Position numbers and translations under genes: made by a program. 64,000 nt of DNA from Saxidomus purpurata. Its lineage: Eukaryota > Mollusca > Bivalvia > Venerida > Veneridae. Shown here one piece after another: positions 1-13,290 of the stretch; the stretch's first letter is position 1, and each line of letters opens with the position of its first letter. The stretch spans positions 16,315,760 through 16,379,759 of the forward strand of contig JAFMSR010000003.1 in the NCBI GenBank assembly GCA_022818135.1, given 5' to 3'. Under the pieces are notes generated by a model that saw nothing but the letters and a program-made list of their open reading frames with translations, was not told the DNA's origin and searched no databases.

Positions 1-10
1 GACTGCCTTA

Positions 11-70
11 AGATCATGATCTGCGCTTTTTTCAAAGACAAAATTGCTTGACACCCCCAAAATAAGGGTT
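11..70 (+). repeat. GATCATGATC-family repeat, right half
   Basis: AGATCATGATCTGCGC followed by AAAGACAAAATTGCTTGAC and AAGGGTTAAGG. It shares the palindrome and the A-rich tail with the copies at 12297 and 52336. It starts near the window edge, so it may be incomplete. Confidence 0.6.
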
Positions 71-487
71 AAGGAAATAAATTAATCTGTTTGAGAATAA
101 GTTATTTAGCATGATGCGCTATAAATTGTTCTGGTACTGCAGAAACCTGCAGAGCTTAGATTTCTTCTTATTTATGTAACTCAAGTTGTTATCTATCAAA
201 TTAAATATAAGCTTCCTTCTGTAAAACTGGATAAATAATAACTGATGGTTTCGTAAATTTTAGAGATTTTGTTGTTATCGAAAATTTCGGATAATAAATT
301 TGAATTAAATCTGCAAATATTTACATCATTATTGGCTTGTCAAAGCATTACAGACGGGGTTCCTTGTTTCATGTCTGCTGATTAATTTACCTATTTTGAG
401 ATAGTAGTGTGCTATGAAATTATTTGCGAGACAAGTTGTTACCAGAGTTCTTCTGTTCTGAGTAAATATTTTCAAAGAATTCCTGTA

Positions 488-721
488 TCAGATTTGTAAA
501 AATTGATGGAATAATTTAATGAAGTAATATACTGAAAATAATAAAACCTGGAGCCTGGCTATGATTGCACAGATATATTCCTCCACCTCACAAATGATGG
601 TAGTGCCATTCGGGAAGATAGGCCGGGTGACTAAAACTGGTTCATTCAAGTAAAATATTCGCCTGTAGGTGTACACCTTGACACTGCCATCCAAAAACCC
701 AGAAAACTGTTTTTCTTGCAC
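488..721 (-). other. Unassigned open frame with coding-like composition
   Basis: A 77-codon frame starting from GTG. Its middle part reads DGSVKVYTYRRIFYLNEP, VLVTRPIFPNGTTIICEVEE, and is GC-richer than its surroundings. Upstream the frame stays open only to a TAA about 13 codons back. I do not recognise the family. It could be an exon on the minus strand, a remnant of a mobile-element gene, or chance. Confidence 0.2.
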
Positions 722-3241
722 ATTCTTTATCCAGTTTACTGTCTTTATTAGTATCGGCAGACATTATACTCTTGTGATCAAGTCAGTTACTGCCGTGCTT
801 GTTCAGAAACATGCTTGAAACAGGAGTAAGGCGAACCGGGACCATTATACTAATTAGTCACAACGTAACTGCATTTGTCATTTGTTTGATTGAGAACGGT
901 GTTGTGCCAGTTATTATTATCGCAATGGTAAGTGGAGATAAGTTCCCTCTGTCAGTCGACCCTCGCTACTGCCGCTGTCCTGCCATGTTACATTATTACG
1001 TAAGGTCTTTTATAGCGGATATGCAGTCGGAACTAATTTGCAAGGCTAATTTGAAAGACTAATTGCGAAGGTTTATTTTGATACAACCAACAGAATTGTT
1101 TAGCGCTGAAGACTTCTCATTTAGTATGCATGTATATGCCCTTGAGGATTTGAGATGTATAAGGCGTGTACTTTTACTGTAAACCTAATACCTGCGTCTG
1201 AAGTCTAAGCCCCTTCTATAGGCAACTGTCATGTATGCTAGCTGCACTCTTGTATCCCCATTTGATTACAAGTAAGGAATATAATTATGATTAAAGAAGA
1301 CGGTTTTCTTTTATTTGTAAAATTTAAATACAGTTTACAAATTTTTAACCTCTGACAATCACAATTTGCTGTTCACAAAATTAAATGTACAAAGTGAGGT
1401 TCTGATTTTTTTTCCCTTTTTTCTGTGAATATTAATTGAAAGGGGAAATAATGCTCATATTGGTAATATTGCCTCATGAATAATTGTACTTAAAAGTTAT
1501 GCATGCACAGAAGTCATAGATGTATAAGTGGGGAAAGTGTCGCATTGGTTAATACCTTCACTAAATTACATTAATTGTTAAGGGAGGGTGTTCAAATATA
1601 TTTCAAGATATTCTTTCTGAACATGATTTTCGATACAGATGTGTACTTGGGCTGTTCAGTAATAATACTTATAAAAGCATAATGTGTGTGAACATGACAG
1701 AAGGCAATAAAACTTCTGCCTTCCTTTTCATAGTGAAGAGAGCTGTATACCCCGATTGCTTGTTTCCTGCGTGAATTTGTAAAGGTGCTACAGAGCATAG
1801 CAATTCCTTTATATAGCTATATGTGTAATGATTTGTATTGCGGTAGGGGGGGAAACGAAGACATTAAAACCTTTTTCTATTTAATTAAGATGCACTGTAG
1901 GGCGGAGGTTGCTTAAATGGTGTTTTCTTTTTCAAAGCCGGCTGTAATCACTTTTCACGGTGTTCAACACAAATTATACGCTGAATTGATCGGCCGATAA
2001 TGCTGATCATTTTATTCCCTCTTTGGTAACAAGATCGGGTAGAAATCGTGTTTCTAAAATGTTTTATTTCTGAACGTATGCCCTCTGGCGTTGATTGTTT
2101 CTCTAATATAGCAGTTTTTCAACATTGGCTACTGATGAATTTATTTTGTCTAAATAAGAATCTTTCAAAATTTAATGTGAATTTGTTACTATTACATAAA
2201 TTTGGGAGAAAAAAATCTAACAAAAAAATAACAGGTTTCCATTTATCAGTGGAAAAAAATTTGATGTAACACTGAAGTTTTGATAAAACTAGGAATGAAT
2301 TTGATAAAAATTAATTTATTTCAGACAAGTTTGAGCAATTTCCTTCGCTGTAGACATAAACTTGATCATAATGACATCTCAAATTCATCGCATAATAAAT
2401 GTATAGAAGTTAGCATTGTAAAAATCTTTCTAGCCGAATTATTATTTAATATATGTTACAAACTTCATGTGATGTTGTTAAATTGAAGCAGTAAAAAAAT
2501 TTAGGCGAAATAAAAAAAGGTTCTGTTTGATAGACACACACCATGGACCATGTGACATTTTAATTGTGCATGACGGTAAATAGAATACTAGTATTTTCAT
2601 TAAAGAAGTGAATATTATGCACAAGATTTAAAGTCACCCCTCGGGTTAGAAAATCGTGCATAATTGCTAATTAATTTATGTTCAGATTTGATAAATTGCT
2701 TCATAAATTTAATAAAGGTGTCATTGTTTCATAAGTATACCTTCAAAAGATCACTATATGTTTTATTAACTTGTTATCACTCTGTGCTTTATTAACTTGT
2801 TAATTTTGATAAAGCTAGAACTGTGCTTTTGGGGATTTATTCATTTAACAGGTAAATTACCACATTTGGGACTGTTATTTTTTTTGTTTTTCCTCTTTTT
2901 TTTTCTGTTCATATATCAAGTTGTCAGAATATGTAGGCAAGGACTGGTTTTTGTTTTAATTAATTAATTTTAATTTGGTTTTGAAACTTGTTTGTAAGTT
3001 TACAGGGCATGTTCTAGTTTCCTTGTAGGTACAATGCAAGGAAATGCAGTTGAGGAGTAATTCAGTTATGTATTTCTAACCGTGTAAAATCCTTTGCCCC
3101 TAGCAGGATTCAAACTCCAGGTGGACTTTCAGTTTGTTATGCGAACACTGCTTCATCGCCATAAAAGCTAGAACAATGGTAAAGAGGGACAACTGCCCTG
3201 TTATATATGCATCTCCTACATACACTCCTTTGTCTTTGAAT

Positions 3242-3697
3242 TCTTTGAGTATGAATGTCTTTGGTATGAATGTCTTTGGTGTTTTGGTATGAATGTCTTT
3301 GGTGTGAATGTTTTGGGTTGCCTTTGGTATGAATGTCTTTGGTATGAATGTCTTTGGGATGAATGTCTTTGCTGTACATGTCTTTGGTGTTTTGGGATGA
3401 ATGTCTTTGCTGTGAATGTCTTAGGTGTTTTGGTATGAATGTCTTTGGTATGAATGTCTGATGTTTTTGTATGAATGTCTCTGGTATGAATGTCTTTGGT
3501 GTGAATGTCTTTAGTGTGAATGTCTTTGGTATGAAGTCTTTGGTATGAATGTCTTTGGTGTGAATGTCTTTAGTGTGAATGTCTTCGGTATGAATGTCTT
3601 TGGAATGAATGTCTCTTTGGGATGAATGTCTTTGGTGTGAATGTCTTTGGTGTAAACATCTTTTGTATGAATGTCTTTGGTATGAATATCTTTGGGA
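3242..3697. repeat. 15-bp minisatellite (TATGAATGTCTTTGG)n
   Basis: About 30 units of TATGAATGTCTTTGG with variants (TGTGAATGTCTTTAG, and inserted GTTTTGG blocks). Read on the minus strand, the unit has no stop codon in any frame. It therefore yields a 203-residue open frame (3137-3748) made of the pentapeptides KDIHT, QRHSY and KTFIP in turn as small indels change the frame. That frame switching argues against a selected protein. Confidence 0.9.
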
Positions 3698-6166
3698 CAT
3701 TCTAAGGATAATATCAGTTCTTATACGTAAGAAGCCAAATGTTACCATGAAAAATCACTTGATATCACTCTGATCGGGATTTAAACTGGGCACTACCATG
3801 TCACAATAAAAGAAAGCTCAGTGGCAAGGAAGTACAGGTGTCACTAGTCCTTCTACACTTATTTGTACTTGTAAAAGAGGAACTTAAACCAGGCATAGAC
3901 GGTTGAAAGTCATGTGTCAGTTTCTGTCAATTTGATTGCTTTTTAGTAACTGAAGTAAAATGATACTGCAGAAATAACGTCAACACGCATACATTCATTT
4001 TCAAAATGAATTAAATTATATGCTGATTTTGCATGTCTCTTTTCAAATAAAATACTATTATATATAATATTACAAATTTGAATGTAGCGATACTGCTGTG
4101 CAAAATATACATTTTCAGTTGGACAATGTGTGTGCACAAAATGATTTTATTTTAGTCGCAACTTGAATGAAAAGTTTTCTTATTTTGAAGCGCAATGCAT
4201 ATCTTCTTTGATGAGGTTTTATCTGTTATTTGGAAGGTAATAATGATATCATGCTTAGCTCTTTCATCAATTTTAATTTAAAAAGCTGTATAGACGTGTC
4301 AGTGTGTGTTTTGAAGATTCAGCCATTATGTTTAGTTGGTTTGAATAGTTGAAAGAGACCCCAAATCGAAACACTGATGTCATAAAATTTGAAATCTAAG
4401 ATTTGATTCAAGTAAGATACCTTAGTCAAATGCTTCACTGTTTTGAAAGGACCTGCAACGGTATGCATGGGGAGTACTGATTTCTGTGTGCGATATTACT
4501 CGTATTCCTGCTATAAATTTAATATTCTTGAAATATGTAAAGTAGTTCAATTTTGATTTATTGCCTAAAATGAAGTTTAAAGGAATTATTCACTCAATCA
4601 TTGACTGGTTCCAATTTTTACATGAACAATGCTTGTCATTAAATAGGAACCATAGGGCACCAGTCATTTAGCAAAGTCTGTAAAAAAAATTGTTGATTTC
4701 TTCTTATTGTTTTGATTGGCAAGTAAAATTTAATAGTTAATATAAAAGTAACATTCTTAGCTTAAAAAGATTATTTGTTCTATTTATAAGGGCTTGTTTA
4801 AGAACATTGTGAGCTGATTTATCATATTAACTAGGAGAATGATCTGGCATGAATTCATCAATATTGAATTAGATTCCAGGCACCACAATTACACCTTTGT
4901 CCTTTATTGTGGCAACAATACGCTATAACACAGGGCAAGAGCCATTCTGATTCTCACTGATAGTGATATATCGTGACAATGTATACATGTAAAGGTCTTC
5001 TGTCCAGTGTCGCTATTGATCGGCGAAGTGTCGGGGAAGTGTCACTTCTCATCTCGAATGTGATGTAAAAACTTGCCGTGAATCGCTGATGAGAAAGGTT
5101 GATGATACGAAATTGCGCTATTCTATAATAGATGCAATGTCTTCACTATTGACGCACAACGCTCGTCGCAATTAGTTGACATAATTAATGCATAGGACCT
5201 TTTCTCTCGTTTTCTCAGTTCTTGAAGCCACAGACATGCGATCTTGCAATAAAACACCGAAACAGGAAATCTCCGTTTTCATCTAACACATGTTTTATAA
5301 CAGAAGCTTTTAAATACAAAGACTGTTAGTCAATATAGTGAGAGATTTCTTTTTTCGTGAAATTGTAACTCGTGAAAAAAGGTATTAAATCTGGTGGCAT
5401 TGTAATGAAGTCTGCTTCGAATTTTTTAATAATTAACAGGTTCCCTTAGCTGGCTTCAGGGGAGACATAAAATGTCAACCAACTTGAGGGATATACTGCA
5501 TTGATTCCTATCTGAAAAAAAGAATTTCCTTACTAGTCCTCGTAAAACTGTAGATTGTGTTTATTTCATTAATTTGGCGTCATGAAATAAGTTAGGTTTT
5601 AACAGGTTTTGCATCAGGGTGTTAAAAAAGATGTTACAAAATTAATGTATTTGGAAGGTCAGTTATTATTCTAAATGAATCAACACTACTTATGTCATTT
5701 TTCAAATGTCACGAAATCAGACAATTATTGTTCAGAGAAGTTGTTTCTAAGAAAGAGAAAACAACTGAAGCACTGTTGAAATGGGTGTTATACACAGCAA
5801 GAAGAGAAGAGAAAGCAAGTAGAATCATATGTATATGCCGAGGCTTAATTAAACCCTTATTATGTTTCATTATAAATCTAAGACTATTTTCTGCAAGTCA
5901 CAAGCAGCATCAATTTAGCAGTCCCAGTACATTTCTGAACAAGAATTTAAGTCTTAGCCATTTAGTTTGTAATCATGTTCTGGACTTTAGTGTCCCTAAG
6001 GTTCTTTTGACCAGTTTCAGTATGACTGTGTTTTAAACACGCTCCCCCAGTATTTACAGAAGATGGAAGTGAAGTTGTACTGACTTGTTACTAAGAAGAA
6101 TACTGTATACTAGTATACGTTTGTTGTACTGATTGAGTATTTTTAACAACTTTAAATTAATTTACA

Positions 6167-6238
6167 AGGGTTGATCTTGAAACTATTGTATCTGCTTCTA
6201 TTTTTATATGCAGATACAATAGTTTCACGATCAACCCT
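6167..6238. repeat. Near-perfect 29-bp inverted repeat with 14-nt loop
   Basis: The left arm (6167-6195, starting AGGGTTGATC) and the right arm (6210-6238, ending GATCAACCCT) are complementary at 28 of 29 positions; the mismatch is the T at 6177. The loop is TTCTATTTTTATAT. Size and shape fit a short foldback element or a miRNA-precursor-like hairpin. No target-site duplication is obvious. Confidence 0.85.
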
Positions 6239-6838
6239 CAAAATGCAACCAGGGATTTGACCGATATTTCGTTGCTATTTGGAAAATTCAAGAACACCAT
6301 GCTTTTGGCCTTTCTGTGGTTATATTTAACAAGGTCATTCAATTTACATAGGTCAAGAATAATTCAATAGAAAAATGATCTTATAATGCAAAAATAGCAA
6401 TTTTAAAATGATTACTTATTAAAAAGGTTGCCATTTTAAAGTTGTTAAGTATATTAAACTTGCCCCTAATTGACAAAAGTTTGAAGTGAAGGAATGTTTC
6501 ATTGAATCAGTTTATAAAAGAAAGAATGGCTGGGTTAACCTCTGCCGAAATTGCTCTATAATTCCATCCTTGATCTCAGAATCTCATTAACTGCCGAGTA
6601 GGCAAATTTTTAGAGATAGATTGAGACAAGTCACAGATTTATTGATATATTACTTTATACATTTAATTTTTGAAGGTATGTGATTTATTGTTGATTATCA
6701 TTTTTAATGTGTCGGCATTACATTAGATTAGGAACTGGAATTTAAAAAATGTGCACCTGCATGACTTATGGAAGCAGTTCTGGTTTTTTTAATAACAAGA
6801 CATTGGATCTGGCTTGCCATGTGACTGTCCTTTGTCTT

Positions 6839-6900
6839 GGTCCTTTAATTCAAGTATTTTGGTCCTTTAATTCAAATGTCTTGGTCCTTGAATTCAAGTC
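6839..6900. repeat. Triple TTGGTCCTTTAATTCAA repeat
   Basis: Three near-identical copies of about 21 bp, TTGGTCCTTTAATTCAAGT and variants, the third with GAATTCAA. Small local tandem duplication. Confidence 0.7.
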
Positions 6901-9470
6901 ACTTGCTGGTGAAAACTTGCAGTAGAATTCTGCTGACCATCAGTTTCTATACAGACTGTAATGATGATAATGTAGATGTTGCTTAGAAGGAAGGGGTAAG
7001 GTTGTTACAGTTGGGGGTGGTTGGGGTAGGATGTGTGTGTGGGTGGGAGGGGAGAAACTAGCTGTAAAACATAATTGATAGCCTGCATGTAGAAGAAAAT
7101 GACATTTACACTTTGAAAAAAGGACAGAGTTTTTAGAGGTTGGAATAGTATTCCCATAAGGGGTGAATATTTATATAGTTCATTTTATAATAGACACTTC
7201 TATTAGTATTCACAGCAGTCCAAACAATACGTTCAATGGTTTGTACTTTGTTGGAGATAATAAATACTGAATTAGAAATTTCATCGAATAACATATAGTT
7301 ACATAATAGCAGGTATGTACTTTTAATATATAGGGGATCAATTCATCTCTGTGGGTGCTAAGAGAATTGTTGTAATATTTGGCATGAATCTGTATGATAT
7401 TTGCAGCCTCAGGGACTAACTAGTGTAATCATTCAGTCTATAGAATACATTAACGAAATCTGTTTTTTATTACGTTTAAGCTTTTTGGTAACAAAAAGAA
7501 ATTGAAATACTCCGAAGTACAACAAGAAATACAGGGTAAATTCTTTAGTCCTTACAGCAAGTGATGTTCATTTGGACCAACCAGTCTTTAAGAACTAAGG
7601 TTTCCTTCAGGGAATGGTAAATCGGAGTGTGACGAGAAGAGGTTCGCAAAAATTTACCATGCGGTAAGCTGTCTGAGAGGCTCGGAATGTTGAAAAACTT
7701 CATTCTTGACTTGTGTCATAGATTGCAAGGGTTTTTTGTGTAGAAGTTCTCAGCAAATTGCAGGAACAGAAATTATAGCAAACTTTAATTTCGATTTTTG
7801 TCTTTTGGGCTTTTAAGAGTGTGCCAATTTAGGCGTAATTGTGAAGAAAGACTGACAGTTAAGTCAGAAGTTTGTGAGTTTGCTTCTAACGGGGGAAAAG
7901 CTGTTCAGTCGTCATTATACAGAACCCTATCATTTGTTCCCAATTCAGTCCACGGCCTTTGAGAATAGAAGCACTTGGAGACATTACAAAACTATGATAA
8001 TCTAGTGCGTTCAAGCTCATACAATCTTCTGTGACATCAAAAAAAGTTCTAGAATGAGCTGTTAATACTACTCTTGATTTGGTTTTTAGTTCAGCTGAGT
8101 CAAGGACTCTGGATCAGCTGCCAAGTATTGGTTGGTTTTCTGGTGTCCATGGGGTGGGGGGGGTGCGGACTGTTACTTTAAATAGAAAAAATCTTTAAAC
8201 AGCTTTTTCTCATGAACCAATGATGGGAAAGTAACCTGAAATCCCTAGAACTTTGAAATAAAATGGAGGTTGTTTTATATTGTATTATATGTCTTTTAAA
8301 TAAACATTTTGTCTTGCAATAGAAAATTTTGCTCTTACACAATTTGTTACAGATTTTAAAACGTCATTTGTATGGCACTTTCACCAGACGTCATTAATTT
8401 TGCTTGTAACATTATGAAATCTAACATTTATTAATGGAATAAGGGAGATGAAACTTTAAAACAACAAGAAATATAAACAGCTTATGCAGACAGACTAAAC
8501 ACAGTCCCTAAGACATATAAGGATGCACTTCTGTTATTTAAAGAAATTATTCAATGAGCTATGGGGCATCTTTCTGGCGGAGAAATCACTTGAAGCCAAT
8601 GCCGTGTATCTGATTTACTCTGTGTCTACCAGTTTTGAAAATTAGATTACTTACAATTTGGACAGAATCTTTTCGGAGAAACTGATTGCAGGTTATTATA
8701 GGTTTGTAGGGAAATTGCAATCAGTTTGCGACACTGATTTATTGACCATTGGTCACATGTCCTTTAACAATGTGTGGGTAAGGTTTATGACTGATCTTTG
8801 TGGGATGTTTGTTTCTGATGAAAAGATCCTAACTGTAATTATGGCCTGTTTTCTGGCCGTCATTTCAGAATTCTGTCATTTTCTGTTTGTTACAGACTGC
8901 TCTCCTCGTTCCTAATTGTTATTTTACTGAGTGTTTCTGTCACTTTTCAGTGGCTTTGGAAACCCCGGCTATCACTCTGATATGTACTCTTCCTTTCTGA
9001 AAAATATACTTTGCCCACGGGCTTGTGTAAAAATGACCTTGCTTTCATATGAAACACGTAGAAGTGAATAAAATTGGTCAGTATACCTCTAAAATTAAAC
9101 TTTGTTATGTATTGTTGCACTATGTTATGAAATTGGATGGAATGGATTGTATTGAAATTGGCCAGGCAGCTTTAAAAAGTGCAAAAAATCAGGAAATTGT
9201 TTTTCTGCTTGAATTTAATCGTGCACATATTTTTGCCTCCCTCGATCTTCTAATGATGTTTGTTTGATGGAGTTCTATTGAATTTTCTTCAAGTATGTGA
9301 CATGCACGTGGGTCTGTTAAGAAATTGATCTGCGCAAATCGGCGAAAAAAAACCCACAGTTTCAAGTTGAATATTGGCTGAGATGTTTTTCAACTCGGTA
9401 ATAAAGAAAACGGTAGAAGTACATTGAACTGTTACCCCAGCTGATGGCAAGTGCTTAGGCCTTTGAGGTA

Positions 9471-9525
9471 AGTGCAGATCATGATCTCTCTGTACATCGA
9501 TACTGTCTGATCATGAACATACTAT
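9471..9525 (-). repeat. GATCATGATC-family repeat
   Basis: AGTGCAGATCATGATCTC, then CTGTACATCGATACTGTCTG and ATCATGAAC. The orientation (GTGCAGATCATGATC first) is opposite to the copy at 12297. Confidence 0.6.
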
Positions 9526-12296
9526 TTTCTATTCAGTGAATTATGCTTTCAGGAAAACTCAGACAGATTGAAAAATGGACAAGTACGCTATAGAAATGGA
9601 TAGTGGTAGTAGTTAATTATTCATTCGTCTCTGTGTTTATATATCAGTCTGTTTGTCTGTCTCACTATTTAAGCTGACATAAACAGTATGTCTGTCTTTC
9701 TGTCTTTCTGTCCAGGCTGACATTATGTACAGTTTGCCTGTTTCCATACTTCAATGTATAAGACTTCAATGTAGACCAACAGTTTATGATTTCCGTCGAC
9801 AGTTTATGATTTCCGTCAGTTTCTAGAAAAAATTCTAAGATTAGTGCAAACTTTTCAAAATCCTTTCATCAAAATACTTATCATGATTATCCTATGATAA
9901 TTATCTGGCAAAAAGTAAACAAGGAAGCTTAGAGTCTTCTTTCAAATATTTTGAGAATTTCATTCTCAAAGTTGTTAGAAGTATAATCTCATATCACAAT
10001 CTCAAGGAAACCGTTTGAAGTTAATTGAGAAGCAAAGTGTGCTAATCTCATATCTGAAATTATTTTTTTGACTTTGTACTGTAATTAACGCCATATGTAA
10101 CAGTAAAAGATACACTGTAATAGGGAATCGGTTTATAATGAATCGCCTGTTTTTCCAGGAAGTGTGCAATATTGGAATCTATACCTTCCATCTGAGATTA
10201 AAATCCTTTTTATTGCCGGATTAGTTTTATCAATATTGGCAGGTTATCCCATCTTTTATTAATTGGTTGCAGATTTTCTTGTCTGTGCTACACTGGGAGA
10301 GATCAGCATCCCCAGACCTGTGCAAACAGAATCTGTAAAAAGAGCATACATCACATAATGGCAACTCTGAGTGACTGGAATGTCAAAGCAGATTACTGTG
10401 GATTTGGAAATCATCCTTGTGATATAATTTTTGCAATTGATACAGATCTATAGAATCTGAAGTACATTTGTAGCGTTTATGTAAAATCTGTGCTTTCTTT
10501 AGCTTAAATTTCAGTTTTATAAAGCTTCCATGGATATTTGTTTGTCCAAATTTATTTTCAGTTGCTGACCCATGGAGAAGTTTTTTAAATTGAATTTCCT
10601 GAAGTTTTTGACTGTGTCTTATACATTTTTGCGACTTATGCAGAAGGGAATATAGCTTAATTGATTATAATATTCACTAAATAATGCAGAATCTGATGTG
10701 GCTGACATGGTCTGTGCTGGTTTCAAAGCATGTAATGTGTGCTGGATTAACAGCTGTACCCATTATAAGAAATGATAGATGTATAACGACATGCAAGGTC
10801 CATAGTTAATATTGTACCTGCTGAAGCGGTTTTTTCCCTAACTTATATCCTGGCATTTTGTTCTCAGTAAGGATCTTTTCTTATCTTAACATGCTACTGA
10901 TCTTTCAGACTGTCATGCAAGCACTAAAAAAAGTTAGGTTTATGAAGTGCTAAACTTCACATGAAAATGCGCGGAGACTGCGGTGCATGTAATATTCCAT
11001 GTAGATACTCTTATAACACATCAGGGGTAAGTCGTAAAAAAAACCCAGCAATGCAGCAGTAGAAACGTCAAAATTGAGCAAAAAAGTGCAAGTTCTGGGG
11101 ATTTTAAGAGTGAGTTGTCAATAATTGTATAAATGTTTTACTGGAATGAAATGGCAAAGCAGTTCAACAGGCTTCTCATTTTTGTTTTTTGTGTGTGTCT
11201 AAATCAGATGGGAAGGGGTTAATTATGAACCCAACCATACTTGCTAGTAGGGTGACGGGAGAACTAGAATAAAGAAATGCATTGTCACATTTGGTCACAT
11301 CCCGATAACCAACTGTAATTACTAAATCAGTAAATACGTGTAATAGTAAGTGTTTGTTGCATTGCTTTCTAACTGCGAAGAAAAATGAAAAGAAAAGAAA
11401 AAGAAACTATTAGAAAAAAATCAAACTGATCACTCAGTGATAGCTCTGGTTCCAGTTGAAATAATTCTCCATAAATCTGTGTGATGAAGGCAAAAAAAGG
11501 GGAAGAAAAATAAACAGAAAGGTGAAAGCCCGCTAAAAAAAAAACCTCCCCAAAAAACCCAGTCATTTATAATCAGAATAATTTATATCCATCTAAACAG
11601 TACAGGTACAGGATGTAACCCCGTGTATGAAACTGGAAACACTTGCTAATGAAACTCGGCAACAGATGCTGTTCAAGTGCTTCTACGTGAAAGCTTTCCT
11701 TGTTTCTGTTTGCCAATACACTTGAGTTTAATAGTTTGTCAATATAAAGACTGGCAATTTTTACCTGGTTTCCCCCTGCTCCTGTCTTAGACTCAGATAA
11801 GACGGCTGTTTTAATCAATGTTGAGGAACTGTCATTGATTCGAACTTTCCTGAACATTTTGTCTGGTATCTCATTTCCTTCGTACATTGATTAATAGTTG
11901 TTGTCCTGTATTTCTCCTGTTTCGCTGTGCTCCTCTACATGCAGTGTTGCAAAAGAATATAATAGAATATGCAAAAAATGTGAAATTGAAACAGATCCCT
12001 CAAAAGATGTATTTGTATTTATTGTGAAGACTGTAATTTCCACAGAGTTACCTTATGGTAAATTTGATTTCCATTTTGTTTTTAATGTTGGAAGAAACTG
12101 AAGAGAAATGCGATTTGAATCTATAGTGTGTATGCCAAGGTTCCTGGAGTTATAGAATTCACTGAAAAGGCCCCAGAGAGTTACTCTTAGCCGCCTTACA
12201 GCTTGTTTCACAATCTTTAGGAGCTTTTTTAAAAGCTGTTTAAATACTCCATAATGTAGGGGATATTGCTGTGGAATACCAAACAGTGCTGATTAT

Positions 12297-12366
12297 GTAC
12301 AGACTGTATAGATGTGCAGGCTGATCATGATCTGCACTGGTCATAAAGACAAAAAGCAGGATAAAA
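12297..12366 (+). repeat. GATCATGATC-family repeat, best-preserved + copy
   Basis: GTACAGACTGTATAGATGTG, then CAGGCTGATCATGATCTGCA and CTGGTCATAAAGACAAAAAG. This is the most complete arrangement: a left part, the 10-bp palindrome and a tail. Confidence 0.7.
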
Positions 12367-13193
12367 AATCAATGTATAATTAATATGCCAATAATGGTCA
12401 AACAAGTAACAACAAACAGGTTCCATCTCCCTTGAATTTTTTTTGACTATAATAGCTTTCTCAGTTAAGTTTCACTGTTTTATAATTGAGCGACAAATGT
12501 TTGATTGAATGATCCCTGTAGCAATATATAATGCAGAAAAAACTGAAGATTGATACTGTTTCCTCATAGAACCTTAGTGCAAATACTTTCACATTGATGC
12601 AGCATTCTTCCATTCAGACAGAAAGTGACAGAAAGTTTAGATGTTCTTAACATTTATGAGAAAGAAATCGGCTTGCATCAATAACAAAAACCTCAGAGAT
12701 GGAAGATGTATGAGGGTTATGAGTTATCAGATTCCAGTGTGAGCCTTTCATGAGTGAATCAGTCCAGAACTGTAACTGTCAGAGATAAGGCAGAATGGAA
12801 CATCACCACTGGGAATCCCTACATGGTCCTACGAGTGTTTTCCTTGAAGATTATTTCCTTTCATTCCTGATAAAAGTACCACTGTATGAAAGAAAAAAAG
12901 AGTGAAATGGTTTTGTTGTGGTTGTGTTCGGAAGAAGTCACAAGTCGAACAAGTCCCAAGAGGAATTGTAGGTAGTTAATTCATACAATTATTACACTGA
13001 AGATCAGGCTAATTAGTATTTCTCTATCACCAGTATTTTTATGTGAATTGCTTAGGAAGAACTATGTAATGTACTTTAGGAAAGAGAGTAGGGGGAGTTT
13101 GTAAATCAGGGCCTGGAACTGGTTAAGTGTTCAACTTAATGAAGTTTTTTTTAACTGGTTGCTTGAAATGTTGTTCTTAGGAATTAATTTTCA

Positions 13194-13290
13194 GAAAATT
13201 TGGTTGTCTGTACAGGAAAATTTGGTTGTCTGTACAGGAAAATTTGGTTGTTCAGACAGGGAATGTGGTTATCCAGACAGAAAACTGGTT
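13194..13290. repeat. 22-bp tandem repeat GAAAATTTGGTTGTCTGTAC
   Basis: Units start at 13194, 13216 and 13238, the first two essentially identical and the next ones diverging (TTCAGACAGG, ATCCAGACAG). A short minisatellite, no coding meaning. Confidence 0.85.

Noticed and set aside
3137..3748. 203-residue minus-strand protein
   Set aside because: It is a translation of a stop-free minisatellite with internal frame changes.
11573..11887. 104-residue minus-strand open frame
   Set aside because: No motif or family recognised and no support from neighbours.
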